Below are positions 1 through 10,590 of a DNA stretch of 22,500 nucleotides, one piece after another. The notes under the pieces were generated by a model. That model saw only the letters and a list, made by a program, of their open reading frames with translations, was not told the DNA's origin and searched no databases. The stretch's first letter is position 1, and each line of letters opens with the position of its first letter. This DNA comes from Chrysomallon squamiferum (lineage: Eukaryota > Mollusca > Gastropoda > Neomphalida > Peltospiridae). The DNA is taken from contig CM022673.1 in NCBI GenBank assembly GCA_012295275.1, forward strand, positions 8,957,811 through 8,980,310. The letters run 5' to 3'. The translations under genes and the position numbers were made by a program.

Positions 1-453
1 TATTATTACAATTCAATTGTATATTTGCAACTAGCAGTCTTGATAAAAGTTTAGAATATTAAAAAGTTAAAAAACAACAAAACAACAACAACGAAAAATC
101 TAAATAACTATTCATCATTTTTGATTTTTAACGTGCGAAAATATATTAATAACAAATTCATTGCAGATTTTAATACAAAATTATTCCTCAGTCTTTGAGT
201 TATATATTTTCTTAAACAAATAATATTATGAAAACATATGACAGAGTGAAAAGACAAATTTAAATTAGTTAATGTTTTGTAAAAAGGAAAAGAACAAAAA
301 AAGAACAATTTTGTAAATATGTCAGGACAAAGGAATAGAAATCAGAGAATTTAAGAAAATAACAACGAATGAGACTTACGTATAATCAAAATGTATATAA
401 ACTAACGTCTAACAAATAAAACTCATAAAACAAGGAAAAACAGTTTCATTAAC

Positions 454-464
454 TTTATTTTATT
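454..464 (-). terminator. Gene A poly(A) signals
   Basis: Two overlapping AATAAA hexamers on the minus strand (plus-strand TTTATT at 454-459 and 459-464) lie about 115 bases after the stop codon, in a 3' UTR conserved in all three copies. Cleavage is expected near 430-445. Confidence 0.65.
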
Positions 465-578
465 TACGTTTACAATCAAAGTCAGGATATTTAGTAAGAT
501 AGCATTAGAAAACGAGACGTTGTACTGGATACGTTAAATTCTGAAACATAATCAAAGTTCATGTAGCTGCAATGACAT

Positions 579-697
579 TTAACAGTATACGATGGCGTCC
601 CAGCACTGGACGTAGATGTAGGGCTCTCCCGAGATTACAACTCTGTATACTAGGCATCGTCTTTGTACACACCACGAACGTTTGACAATCCTTCCGC
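579..697 (-). other. Gene A exon 6: mature-peptide exon
   Basis: The acceptor ttacag precedes the exon, and the first two bases complete a Gly codon split across intron 5. GRIVKR is followed by the 32-residue peptide (582-677) and a TAA stop (579-581). Peptide residues: N-terminus SWCVQRRC, cysteines at 3, 8, 25 and 32, likely turn ISGEP at 15-19, C-terminus CWDAIVYC. Arg at 6, 7 and 12 give +3, while Glu18 and Asp27 give -2, so the net charge is about +1. The cysteine spacing is compatible with a two-disulfide hairpin pairing 8 with 25 and 3 with 32; this pairing is inferred. Confidence 0.85.
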
Positions 698-919
698 CTG
701 TAATATCAAACAAATACTTATATATGGAGATAAAATTGTTGTCTCTTCCATCATTTAAAAATAAATAAATAAATAAATAAAGATTTATCTATTTTAAAAC
801 AAATGGATGAGTTTTGGTTTTATACCTATGCATCCGCACAATGGAGTATGTTGGTTTATTATATATTTATTTTTATTGGTTTATTTATTTTATTATTATT
901 TATTTATTTATTATTATTA

Positions 920-993
<74 letters not shown>

Positions 994-1236
994 TAGTTTA
1001 TGTCAGCATAATCATTTTAATTAAATATTTGAATTCACAGTTAAATAATTAATTCATAATTTACCCTGGGATAAGGCGGGTGCAGTGTTTGTTTGTTCTT
1101 TCGGTCCTAGTTGGATGATGTCGATGCCTTTTCTGCCTTGTTTCTCACAAGTCTCTTTTACTTTAACGTCAACATCGTCCTGTCCAGTCTTCATTTCATA
1201 GTGGTCCGTCTCAAAGTCCAGATCCTGAAAAGTAAC

Positions 1237-1278
<42 letters not shown>

Positions 1279-1579
1279 TATGGGTAGGTGGGCGTACAAA
1301 TCCCTTATTTCCAATAGACAAAGCGTAGTCCTCTTTCTCTTTTTCTTTTTCGGTTTCTGTATTATCATTAACCAATGTTACGTTTGGCGACCTACGTCAA
1401 AATTTGATGAGGTATTCGTTACATAAAATACATTTTCTTTCTGTATTAAATTTATAAACTGACTTACCGTAGCTTTGGCTTGGATTTCTTTCTCTGTCAT
1501 GTCGATGACGTAACACGTGGTGTTGTCACTTGGCATAATCACCACCCACTTGCGCTGCAAATATATATGTTCGTCTATT

Positions 1580-1664
<85 letters not shown>

Positions 1665-2317
1665 CAGAAAACGCTTGTAACATGATCAGACTCTAAGACA
1701 GATATTGTCTCACATATTACTGTTTCCTTTACACACAAACGCACACACACACACACACACACACTCTCTCTCTCTCTTTATGTCTGTCTTATGTGCGTGC
1801 GTGTGTGTGTGTGTTCTGGTTTGTAAGTAGAGCATTCTGTTAAAACTTACAAGAAAGGTAATGGCTACTACGAAACGTTTCTTCTTTTGTTTTAGTTTTA
1901 ATTGCACTGTATATTTGCCAGTAATACATAACTCACAATACAATAAAGTTCAGTATGATAACAACAGCAGCAGCAACAACATCAACAACAACAACAATAA
2001 TATAAAATAATATAAAACTTTTCAAATATCACATACCTGTTCGTACAAAGGAACGGTGATTTCGCCGTCTTCTCCATCTCTTGAAATGATCTGTTTTCCA
2101 CTTCTGTCCATCTGTACTTTGTACATGTGTCCGTCTGGTGTTTCAAATGATTCCTTCACTTTCTATTTATATAGGTATGTTTTAATATTAGGAAAGCTAG
2201 TATACGTATTTTGAAGAAAAGAGAAATTATATTCATTGATACTTGTGAAAAAAGAAAACAACAACATCTAAATATTCCAAACAAAACCATCTCTACTCGC
2301 CAAAAGAAAAAAAGAAC

Positions 2318-2371
<54 letters not shown>

Positions 2372-3334
2372 TAATAATAATAAAACACGCATTAACAAAA
2401 CCTGATAATTAAAGTCAAACTAAGGTGAAAGCTAAATTTTACTTACTGGCCGCGCATTTGTAAATTGTAGCAGGAAAACTACAACAATGACAATTGCAAA
2501 CTGAAAAATAAAATAAATAGAAAATAGAAATAATAATAATAATAACAACAACAACAACAACAATTAAAAGAGGCGACATACCTGAAAGTAATTCATTTAT
2601 TTAATAATTTTTCGTTTAGTTTACTTTTCTTCTTCGTTTTGCTATTATTACCATAACTGTTATTTATTTATTTGTTTTAATTTCTTTCATCCTTTTCCTA
2701 AAAAAATATATGTACTAATGACTTTAGACTGTTCAAATTTGAAAACTGAAACATTTCTGGATATGGTTTCATTCCCTTTAATGCATACTCTTTTATTTAA
2801 AATGTTTCACTTTGATTTTCATTTTTGTTGACTGTATATATACTTTTTTTTCCGTTTTCATTTCTGTTTTTACGGCTTTTTTCTTTACTTTTCAGTTTTT
2901 ATTTTTTTTATAACATTTGTTTATTTTATTATTTTTTTTTTTATATAGATTTGAATTTAATACAGTTAAGAAAAAATATATCAATCGTAAGAAAAGGAGT
3001 CGTGAAGAACTCTTTTCAGTTCATTTAACGTACCTCTCTATAAAATATGCGACACAGTAATAAAGGGGAAAAAAACAACCAAGCACTGAAAGGTTTTATA
3101 ATTTTCAATGCTTTCTTACAATCTGCCATGTAAATTTATGATGAAATGCAGTACTGATATTGTCTATGAAAAAAAGAATACTCATTTGTAACAAATAATA
3201 ATAAATATTGTGTTAAAGTAAATGATCTATAGTTAATATTTTTAAAAATGGAAATGAAAAAAATGTGAGGTTTAAAGAATACATATGTATACATTTGAAA
3301 AAAGAAATACAGTGAAACAAAAGTTTACCTTCAT
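579..3334 (-). CDS. Gene A: BRICHOS-domain antimicrobial peptide precursor (six exons, 183 aa)
   Basis: Spliced minus-strand CDS with exons 3329-3334, 2447-2500, 2037-2162, 1468-1554, 1065-1224 and 579-697. All introns are GT-AG, in phases 0,0,0,0,1. The start ATG-AAG has A at -3 and is followed directly by gtaaac. Residues 1-18 form a signal peptide (MKFAIVIVVVFLLQFTNA). Residues 19-144 are an acidic pro-region whose core (KWVVIMPSDNTTCYVIDM, exon 4) looks like the BRICHOS strand-Cys-strand segment. Its only cysteines, C76 and C117, fit the conserved BRICHOS pair. RIVKR (147-151) ends in a dibasic cleavage site. The last 32 residues are the predicted mature peptide. This order matches polychaete arenicin/alvinellacin-type precursors of about 200 aa, in which BRICHOS is thought to chaperone a beta-hairpin peptide through secretion. 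A is the most divergent copy, has a weakly charged peptide and an altered promoter, and may be specialised or less active. Exon structure is read directly; antimicrobial function is inferred. Confidence 0.88.
879..990. repeat. TTTA/TTA repeat and T28 run in gene A intron 5
   Basis: Compound tract ending in an uninterrupted run of T (963-990). It accounts for the larger intron 5 of A (367 bp) compared with B (211 bp) and C (215 bp). Confidence 0.9.
1582..1659. repeat. (CT)n microsatellite, 78 bp, next to gene A exon 4
   Basis: Pure CT on the plus strand, so (GA)n in the transcript. It ends only 27 bases upstream of the exon 4 acceptor at 1555, in place of a normal pyrimidine tract. A shorter (CA)n-(CT)n run follows at 1742-1777. 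Confidence 0.95.
2318..2384. repeat. (AAT)n repeat in gene A intron 2
   Basis: Nearly pure TAA/AAT triplets; open frames through it are low-complexity artefacts. Confidence 0.95.
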
Positions 3335-3411
3335 GATGGCCGGTTGTTCAGTTTTTATCTTCTTTGTTGGTCTCTGAGAAACTTTCTTCTTCCACTCACT
3401 CTTATTTATAC
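3329..3411 (-). promoter_or_regulatory. Gene A core promoter and 5' UTR
   Basis: A TATA box (gtataaata on the minus strand) lies at 3403-3411. Transcription would start near 3380, and the 5' UTR runs to the ATG at 3332-3334. Against B and C, about 17 bp are missing just upstream of the expected start. The missing stretch contains the initiator-like TCATCATTC of the other two copies. Confidence 0.7.
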
Positions 3412-3453
3412 TCGAATTTTGGGATTTATGGTAATATTTGAACCCTATACGTA

Positions 3454-3514
3454 TTGCGCAACATGGAGCCCAGGTCAACGATTCTGCGATACGTCCGGTT
3501 TAAGAGGGGTGTTT
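3454..3514 (-). promoter_or_regulatory. Gene A proximal upstream elements: C/EBP-type site and conserved block
   Basis: TTGCGCAA at 3454-3461 is a full palindromic C/EBP core, 43 bp upstream of the TATA box. The block GTCCGGTTTAAGAGGGGTGT starting at 3493 is shared by all three genes. The kappaB-like GGGGAATTTTT of B and C is not preserved; the aligned stretch reads gggatttatggtaatatttg. Confidence 0.5.
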
Positions 3515-3756
3515 GGGAAGGAGGAAAAGAATACGTTTTTGTTCTTTTAACAATAATTATTATTATTAATATTTCTTGTTATTTTGTTGTTGTTTTTTTG
3601 GTCGATTTTTTCCTCCGCTTTTGCTGCTGTTGTTGTTGTTGTTTTTAAAGAACAGCTTTGAATGATGAAGACGGTGTCAAGTACTCCATTACGTCCCAAA
3701 ACTGCATTCAGTACCGACCCTGATTGCAGTTTCAGCAATATGATTTATATATATAT

Positions 3757-3964
3757 ATTTTGTTTACATAATTTTTGCTCTGACCGATTGCATAACTGTA
3801 CTAAACAGCAAACCAGGATGTTCACTGTGATTGGCTAAAACAATTTTAATTCACCTTCACCTTACACACTGTTCGGGTAATTTTCCAACCTTATAAGGCC
3901 AAAAATTCTATACAAAAAGTTCAGTTATACAATCGGTCACAGCAAAAAATTATTTAAACAAAAT
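3757..3964. repeat. Fold-back inverted repeat found only in unit 1
   Basis: The left arm (about 3757-3798, ending gctctgaccgattgcataactg) is the near-perfect reverse complement of the right arm (3922-3964, starting cagttatacaatcggtcac). About 41 bp pair with roughly four differences, around a 123-bp centre that holds the conserved CCAAT block. Part of the left arm is inverted again at 3981-4007 (caaaaattatgtaaacaat and ATs). Units 2 and 3 have a diverged left arm and no right arm. Confidence 0.6.
3801..3868. promoter_or_regulatory. Conserved distal block upstream of gene A (inverted CCAAT plus hormone-receptor-like half-sites)
   Basis: This block about 420 bp upstream of the gene A TATA box recurs upstream of B and C. 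It contains gcaaaccaggatgttcact, then gattggct (3829-3836, an inverted CCAAT box), then caccttcacctt, a direct repeat of AGGTGA on the minus strand. It stands out against poorly conserved flanks, so it may be an enhancer. Confidence 0.35.
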
Positions 3965-4419
3965 TTACATATATACAAATCAAAAATTATGTAAACAATA
4001 TATATATGTTATTATCTGTGACTCTTTTCAAATAGAGTTGAAGGCTGGCGTCCCCTAGATTAAATTTTATATTGGTCACAGAAGAACAGTGTTTTTTGTT
4101 TTGAAGTTATAAGAATTTGTAAATATATAGCATTTACAAGGTCAACGATCGGGGTGTCTACATATATAAGACAAAGTGGGCAATAGCCCAAGCTGAAAAT
4201 GAATGGCATAGAATTATGAAAACCCAATTTTAATTAGATGTTTCAAGTTTCAAATTATTTTTTCTTTCATCATTGTTTTTTATTTATTTGAAATAAAATG
4301 AATTAAAATTCAGAGAGCTTTGGAAAACTGTTTTTACTCTTTGCTATTATTGCTTTAAGTGTTCTAGCATTCACTATGGCCACCAGTAAACATTTTGGCC
4401 TTTGATTTTAACAAAAATT

Positions 4420-4552
4420 TATATATATATATTTATATGTATGTACGTACGTACGTATATGTAACTACATATAGATGTGTGTATGAATATATGTAAGCAC
4501 TATATATGTAAATGTCTGTGTGTCTGTGTGTGTATATATATATATATATATT

Positions 4553-4584
<32 letters not shown>

Positions 4585-4893
4585 CAGATACGCATGAGTG
4601 TGTGTGTGTGTGTGTAAATGTTAATATGTGCGTATGTACATATATAAGACAAAAGATAAGATACTATTTATTCGAAGGTGTTAATATTAAGTCAATAGTT
4701 GTTTTTTCTTATTTTAATTTTGTGAGTTATTTTTTTTATAGTTTTTGTTGATGACGTGTATCATAAGATTATATAGATATGTGGGTGTGTATATATACAT
4801 AAATTTGTGTATTCATTAATTTATTTATGTTGTTATTTATGTCAAAGATATTACTCAGTAATTGATTCAGTATTCTTCTTCTTCTTCTTCTTC

Positions 4894-4930
<37 letters not shown>

Positions 4931-5040
4931 GCATCATCATCATTTTTGTTGTTGTTTTTTTTTATGGGTATTATATCTATTATTGTTATTGTTGTTGATG
5001 TTGTTGTTGTTTTTGTTTTTGTTGTTATTAATGCAACACA
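4420..5040. repeat. Microsatellite-rich intergenic region, unit 1
   Basis: TATA and GTAC runs, (TA)n near 4532-4550, (TAGA)n at 4553-4584, (GT)n near 4599-4614, (TTC)n at 4872-4894, (TTA)n at 4898-4930 and GTT-rich triplets to about 5030. No gene seen. Confidence 0.85.
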
Positions 5041-5639
5041 GCTAATACAATATGGATAAATACAGCCCGTAAAACTGTAAAATATAATTATCAGTACCAT
5101 CTCGTTATTAATTTAAAGATGCATGTGTCTACCTGAGAATATGCCTTTCAGAGAGTAGTTTTTATTTTTATAATATATATTAATGACATGTGTATTTCAC
5201 ATCATTGTTTTCTCATTACTATAAACTTACACGTATTGTTAAGGTGAGTCATAAATTCTAGCAGGGTGTGGTTTATTGTTCTTAGTGTTCAAACAGATAT
5301 CTTTATACATTAAACGTGCCACAGGTTAAATCATGACTAGAAATATGAAACCCCAGGTAACTAATCACGAGAAAAAATTATTTGTTAACATTTGCATTGT
5401 CTAGTTGAAAGATTAAAGGACTCTTTTTTTGTTGTTTTCAAGCGCCTTATCTTCTTCTTCTTTTTTTTTTTTTTTTTTTTTTTTCTTTTTTTCTTTTCTC
5501 GTAAAATAATGAAAGAGGAAGTCCTCTTAGAACATGTCATAATAATGGCTGCTAATATTTCGACCATCAGCCTCACAATGTATAAAATATTCTCTCTACG
5601 ATATCTAGTTTCAGAAAGGCCTGGTTTTATTTATTCATG

Positions 5640-6310
<671 letters not shown>

Positions 6311-6318
6311 AATTAACA

Positions 6319-6376
6319 GTATGGGAACGGACACATCATCATCTTCTCAGCACAGAGGAAAACTCGTAACTAAGTA
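6319..6376 (+). other. Possible short exon, unit 1 copy
   Basis: Counterpart of 15067-15123: acceptor caattaacag, frame MGTDTSSSSQHRGKLVTK, stop, and a following AATAAA. Against unit 2 the changes are two silent (third and fourth Ser region) and two replacing (Thr/Ile, His/Leu), with no frame break. That is too little to decide whether it is coding. Confidence 0.25.
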
Positions 6377-6640
6377 AATAAAATTGTAAAAGAAAATAAG
6401 AAACTTAAAAAAATATAAAGAAATATTGATTTATGTGTTATATAATAATGTATTGTTGTGGTAGTATTTACACAAATTTCCTTTGAATAAAATCAATTTT
6501 TATTTGTTTTAATAATTATTATTATTCTATCAGATACATCAGTAACACGGTCTAGATCTCATACAGTTTAAAATGACTGAACCGGGATGAACTGTTGAAT
6601 GTCTCTCGTCTACCTGAGATTTAACAAAATTCAGTCTCTG

Positions 6641-6743
6641 TATTAAGTTACATAGTGCACGCTTAGCGGGTTCGGCTCGAGACAAACTAGTGGTTAAAGT
6701 AATTAATGTTGTTTATATTCGAGACGTTTCTCTTTGTAGAAAA
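6641..6743. repeat. 103-bp block identical in units 1 and 2 (unit 1 copy)
   Basis: Every base from tattaagttacatagtgcac to ctctttgtagaaaa matches 15311-15413, while flanks differ at roughly one base in ten. It contains gcgggttcggctcgag and actagtggttaaagt, which faintly resemble Pol III box B and box A, but in the wrong order. Both strands have an open frame of about 40 residues or more through it; neither is recognised. Confidence 0.5.
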
Positions 6744-6779
6744 CGTGCAGTCCTATAGACATACATCTGCAGTGATGTG

Positions 6780-7121
6780 ATTGAAAAAACAATGAAATGA
6801 TGATAGTGAAACAACGGCAATATGAACACTAAGAGTAATAACAACGAACAATACCAATAACATGCGCAACAGCATCAGCATCAACATCAACAAAACCAAA
6901 AACTGTCATCATTATGATCTTTTTTCTCTCTCTCTGTCTCGTGCATGACATTAATCAGTATACACAAAAGTATACTGATAAATATTCATTATCGATCTCT
7001 TTTTGTACATCTGTGTGTGTGTCTATGTGTGTGTGCTTGCATTAATCCATCTGTACCTGTCTATCTAGTTAGTTAGCTATCTAACAATTTCTCTTTCTAC
7101 GTATGTACGTATATATATATG

Positions 7122-7152
<31 letters not shown>

Positions 7153-7560
7153 TTGTGTGTGTGTGTATTTATTGTCTGTACTAAATATATATAAATATAT
7201 GTATATATATACACACACATATACACATTCACACAAATATGTCTGTCTGTCTGTGTGTCTGTCTGTCTGCCTATCTTAATATCATCATCCCGATCTTGTT
7301 TTCTTATTCACCTGTAACCACTCCGCGTTTATCTGAAGTCTTTATCTGAAGTGTTCGTTAAAGCTGTGAGTAACAAAATCTTTACTCTTTATGAGTTCAT
7401 TTTAAAATAACCGAAACAACAGTATCGTCTTCATTGTAATCTTTTATATATCTCTGTCTATTCTTTATTCAGAATTATATTTTATTGTTTTATTTATTTC
7501 TTACAGTTGTTGGATTTACGCTTTATTAACAACAACAACAACAGCAACAACAACAATAGC
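6780..7560. repeat. Intergenic region with (GT)n and (TA)n, unit 1
   Basis: AAC/ATC-rich triplets at 6830-6900, a perfect 10-bp inverted repeat (6954-6963 with 6970-6979), (GT)n at 7121-7166, mixed TA/CA/TCTG repeats to 7270, then non-coding DNA shared with unit 2. No gene seen. Confidence 0.7.
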
Positions 7561-7960
7561 AAATAAATAAATAGATAAATAAATGAAATAACAAATAATT
7601 TTATGATGTTGCCGCGGTACACAGCTTGCTATTTAAATGCGGTGTTCCCAATTAACTCAGATATTACTTACACGGATAATCTTAAATATCATTTATATTA
7701 TCATAAATGAGTTTTTTCCTTATATTTACACGTCAGTAACATAATTATATATATATACATACACTCTCTCTCTCTCCCTCCCTCCCTCCCTCGCTCCCCC
7801 ACTGGTATGTGTGCGTGTGTAGTTTGCAAGTAAAGGACTAGTAGAAAAAGGTATTTACAGTTAACTATAATCTCCAGTAATAAAATAAATCACAACATAG
7901 TAAAGTCCAGAAACTATAGATGTTTCATAACACAAAACATGGGAGGGATGAGGATACGAT
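7560..7960. other. Unit 1-specific stretch without recognised genes
   Basis: Between the shared caacaacaacaat run and the shared aaggggaagataacttc, unit 1 has about 400 bp (gttgccgcggtacacagcttg, a (CT)n/(CCCT)n run near 7763-7800) that does not align with unit 2, which here holds the GPCR-like piece. No gene seen. Confidence 0.4.
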
Positions 7961-7979
7961 AAGGGGAAGATAACTTCAA

Positions 7980-8376
7980 AAACTAATCTAACGTTTTAGG
8001 GTAAAAGAGTTATGTTTCTTGGAAATTTCAAAAACTATAATTATATAATTATGCGAATATAATTCGTTCGAAAAGCTCACATAATTTTAATTACACGGAC
8101 GTCTTTCCAGTTTACTTCAAAGTTTCCCACGTGGCAGAGTACCAAACGAACGTTAAATACCATTATTTCAACAGAATTGTGTGCTAGTTTGTTATTGAAT
8201 AGTGGATTGTTTACTGCACAGTGTAATGGCTATATCTTACTTTTATTTTATTTTGTTTTATTTTATTTCATTTTATTGTCTCGAAAATGTGGAAGAGAAT
8301 GTTTTATTCTCTCAAACGTAGGGCTTTGAAGATTCGTCCCGGACCAACATATAAACAGACAAGTCACGTTAGATAA

Positions 8377-8408
<32 letters not shown>

Positions 8409-8990
8409 GTTATTATTATTATTATATTATATTATATTTCTGCCTCTTGTTATCAAAGGAAAATTTATACTCATTTTTCAAAAACATTTTGTGTGAATTA
8501 TAATGCATCATCAAATTCATATTAGTTATCATAAGTTACATATCCTGTTTATCTAAAGGAATGTAAAAAATATATATGAGAAACAAATCCCTTTAGGTGT
8601 TGGTCTAGTTTTAAAACAGAAAAGTGAATGTGTGTGTGTGTGTGTGTAACACATTACTTGCTCTATTTACAAATATTTATTTATAAATTTAATTGTAAAC
8701 TAAAATATTTAATAATTTATTAAACGTCAGGACATTTGCCATGACAGAACCTATTCGTGTAATTGGAAAATGTTGTTTTCTGTGACTAAAATAAATTTTA
8801 TTTCTATCATTTTCAACGATTTTGATGCCTATCCTAAACAACTCCCATTCCGTCATTACTGAATGTTATCAGAACCCTCGTTCAACGTTATTTAACTTCT
8901 AATTTTAAACATCGTAATATATAAAAATAAAAATTTAAATACACATCTGTAGTCAAGATATTTTCACGTTCAAAATATTGGTGCCTGACT
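7980..8990. other. Intergenic region between unit 1 and gene B 3' flank
   Basis: Aligns with 16360-17920 of unit 2 apart from the unit 2-specific stretch. A well-conserved part at 8110-8350 contains cccacgtggcag (an E-box CACGTG) and a (TTA)n tract at about 8376-8430. No gene supported. Confidence 0.6.
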
Positions 8991-9346
8991 TTATTATTAC
9001 AATTCGATTTTATATTTGCAACTAGCAGTCTTGATAATAGTTTAGAATATTAAAAAGCAACAACAACAACAACAACGAAAAATCTAAATAACTGATCATC
9101 TCTTTTGAGTTTTAAAGTAATTATTAGCATAGAAAACCATGTTAATAACAAATTATTTGCAGATTTTATAAGACATTTCTTCTTCAATCTTTGAATTATA
9201 TATCTCGTTAAAAGAATTTTTTTTTTAAAACATTCAGAAAATAAGAACGAACGAGAATTACGTATAATCAAACTGTATATAAACTAACATCTAACAAATA
9301 AAACCTTATAAAACAAGGAAAAACAAACAAAAACAGTTTCATTAAC

Positions 9347-9357
9347 TTTATTTTATT
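9347..9357 (-). terminator. Gene B poly(A) signals
   Basis: Overlapping AATAAA hexamers on the minus strand at 9347-9352 and 9352-9357, about 110 bases after the gene B stop. Confidence 0.65.
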
Positions 9358-9467
9358 TACGTTTACAAAGTCAGGATATTTAGTAAGACAGGATTAGAAA
9401 AGAAGACTTTAAATTGGTTACGTTAAATTCTGAAACATAAGGAAAGTCAATGTAGCTGCAGTGACAT

Positions 9468-9586
9468 TTAACAGTATCTGTAGTAGTACCAGCAGCGGAT
9501 GTAAAGGTAGCTTCGGCCCCCGATTATGATTCTGTAGATGTAACATCGTCTTCCTAAACACCACGAACGTTTGACAATCCTTCCAC
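9468..9586 (-). other. Gene B exon 6: mature-peptide exon
   Basis: Acceptor ctacag; peptide codons at 9471-9566; TAA stop at 9468-9470. The peptide begins SWCLGRRC and ends CWYYYRYC, with Cys 3, 8, 25 and 32. There are six Arg (6, 7, 12, 18, 24, 30), no acidic residue, eight Tyr and two Trp. Alternating hydrophobic/aromatic and Arg residues flank a short turn at 16-19 (GGRS), as expected for an amphipathic beta-hairpin. A longer open frame across this exon in another register (starting MFFYYRWKDC) is a shadow. Confidence 0.88.
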
Positions 9587-9986
9587 CTGTAGTAGAAAAA
9601 CAAAATTGTTATCTATTTTAAAACAAATGAATGTATTTTGGGTTTATACCATACACACAATCGTACGATTTTATATGTATATATTCGTTGTTTTATTTAT
9701 TTATTTATTATTAATCATTATTATTTTTCATTCGTGAGTGTGAGTCATTCTAATTAGATATTTGAATTCACAGTTAAATAATTAATTCATAATTTACCCT
9801 GGGATAAGCCGGGTGCAGTGTCTGTTTGTTCTTTCGGTCCTAGTTGGATGATGTCTATGCCTTTTCTGCCTTGTTTCTCACAAGTCTCTTTTACTTTAAC
9901 GTCAACCTCCTCCTGTACAGTCTTCATTTCATAGTCGTCCGTCTCAAAGTCCAGATCCTTGAAAATAAAAAAATAGAAAATAAATA

Positions 9987-10031
<45 letters not shown>

Positions 10032-10546
10032 TATAATAATAACAACAATAATATTAATAATAATAACAATAACGATAACGATAAGAATAATAATATCAAT
10101 TATCATACCAACAACAACAACAGCAGCAGCAGCAGCAACAACAATAATCATAATAATAATAATAAAAATATAACTATCGGTAGGTGGGCATAAAATCCCT
10201 TACTGCTAATGGACAAAGCGTAGGCCTCTTTCTCTTTTTCTTTTTGGCTATCTGTATGGTCATTAACCAATGTTATTTTTGGCGACCTAGATCAAAATTT
10301 GATGAGTGATTCGTTACACAAAATATATTTTCTTTCTGTATTAAATTTACAAACTGACTTACGGTAGCTTTGACCTGGATTTCTTTCTCTGTCATGTCGA
10401 TGACGTAACACGTGGTGTTGTCACTTGGCATAATCACCACCCACTTGTGCTGCAAATATATATGTTCATCTATGAATCTCTCCTTCTCTCTCTCAGAAAA
10501 CGTTTGTAACATGATTTGACACTAACATCAGATCTTCCTTGTTCCT

Positions 10547-10590
<44 letters not shown>

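Noticed and set aside
803-1052. Open frames coding runs of Ile, Leu, Phe, Tyr or Asn
   Set aside because: They are translations of TTA/TTTA/T microsatellites; the same applies to 2156-2405, 4807-5100, 5658-5906, 6011-6251, 14444-15125, 17244-17471 and 18849-19190.
4553-4584. CRISPR-like or satellite array
   Set aside because: Repeat units are 1-5 bp microsatellites without unique spacers; nothing resembling a CRISPR array is present in the window.
6661-6730. tRNA gene or tRNA-derived SINE
   Set aside because: gcgggttcggctcgag and actagtggttaaagt resemble Pol III boxes, but the B-like box precedes the A-like box, and no cloverleaf or acceptor stem can be drawn.
6954-6979. Perfect 10-bp inverted repeat with 6-base loop
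   Set aside because: The unit 2 counterpart has two substitutions that break the stem, so no evidence for a maintained structure.
8289-8380. Conserved start MWKRMFYSLKRRALKIRPG in units 1 and 2
   Set aside because: A one-base difference shifts the frame directly afterwards and unit 2 then runs into a (TTA)n tract; no sign of coding constraint.
9418-9603. 61-residue minus-strand frame starting MFFYYRWKDC (also at 18419-18604)
   Set aside because: It crosses the acceptor of exon 6 in the wrong frame. The frame set by the split Gly codon from exon 5 gives GRIVKR and the cysteine-rich peptide, which is conserved in gene A where the other frame is not.
10273-10512. Single-exon protein MLQTFSEREKERF... 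ending in SSNFDLGRQK
   Set aside because: Only 10363-10449 is exon 4; the rest is intron read through, in part a GA repeat, bounded by clear splice sites.
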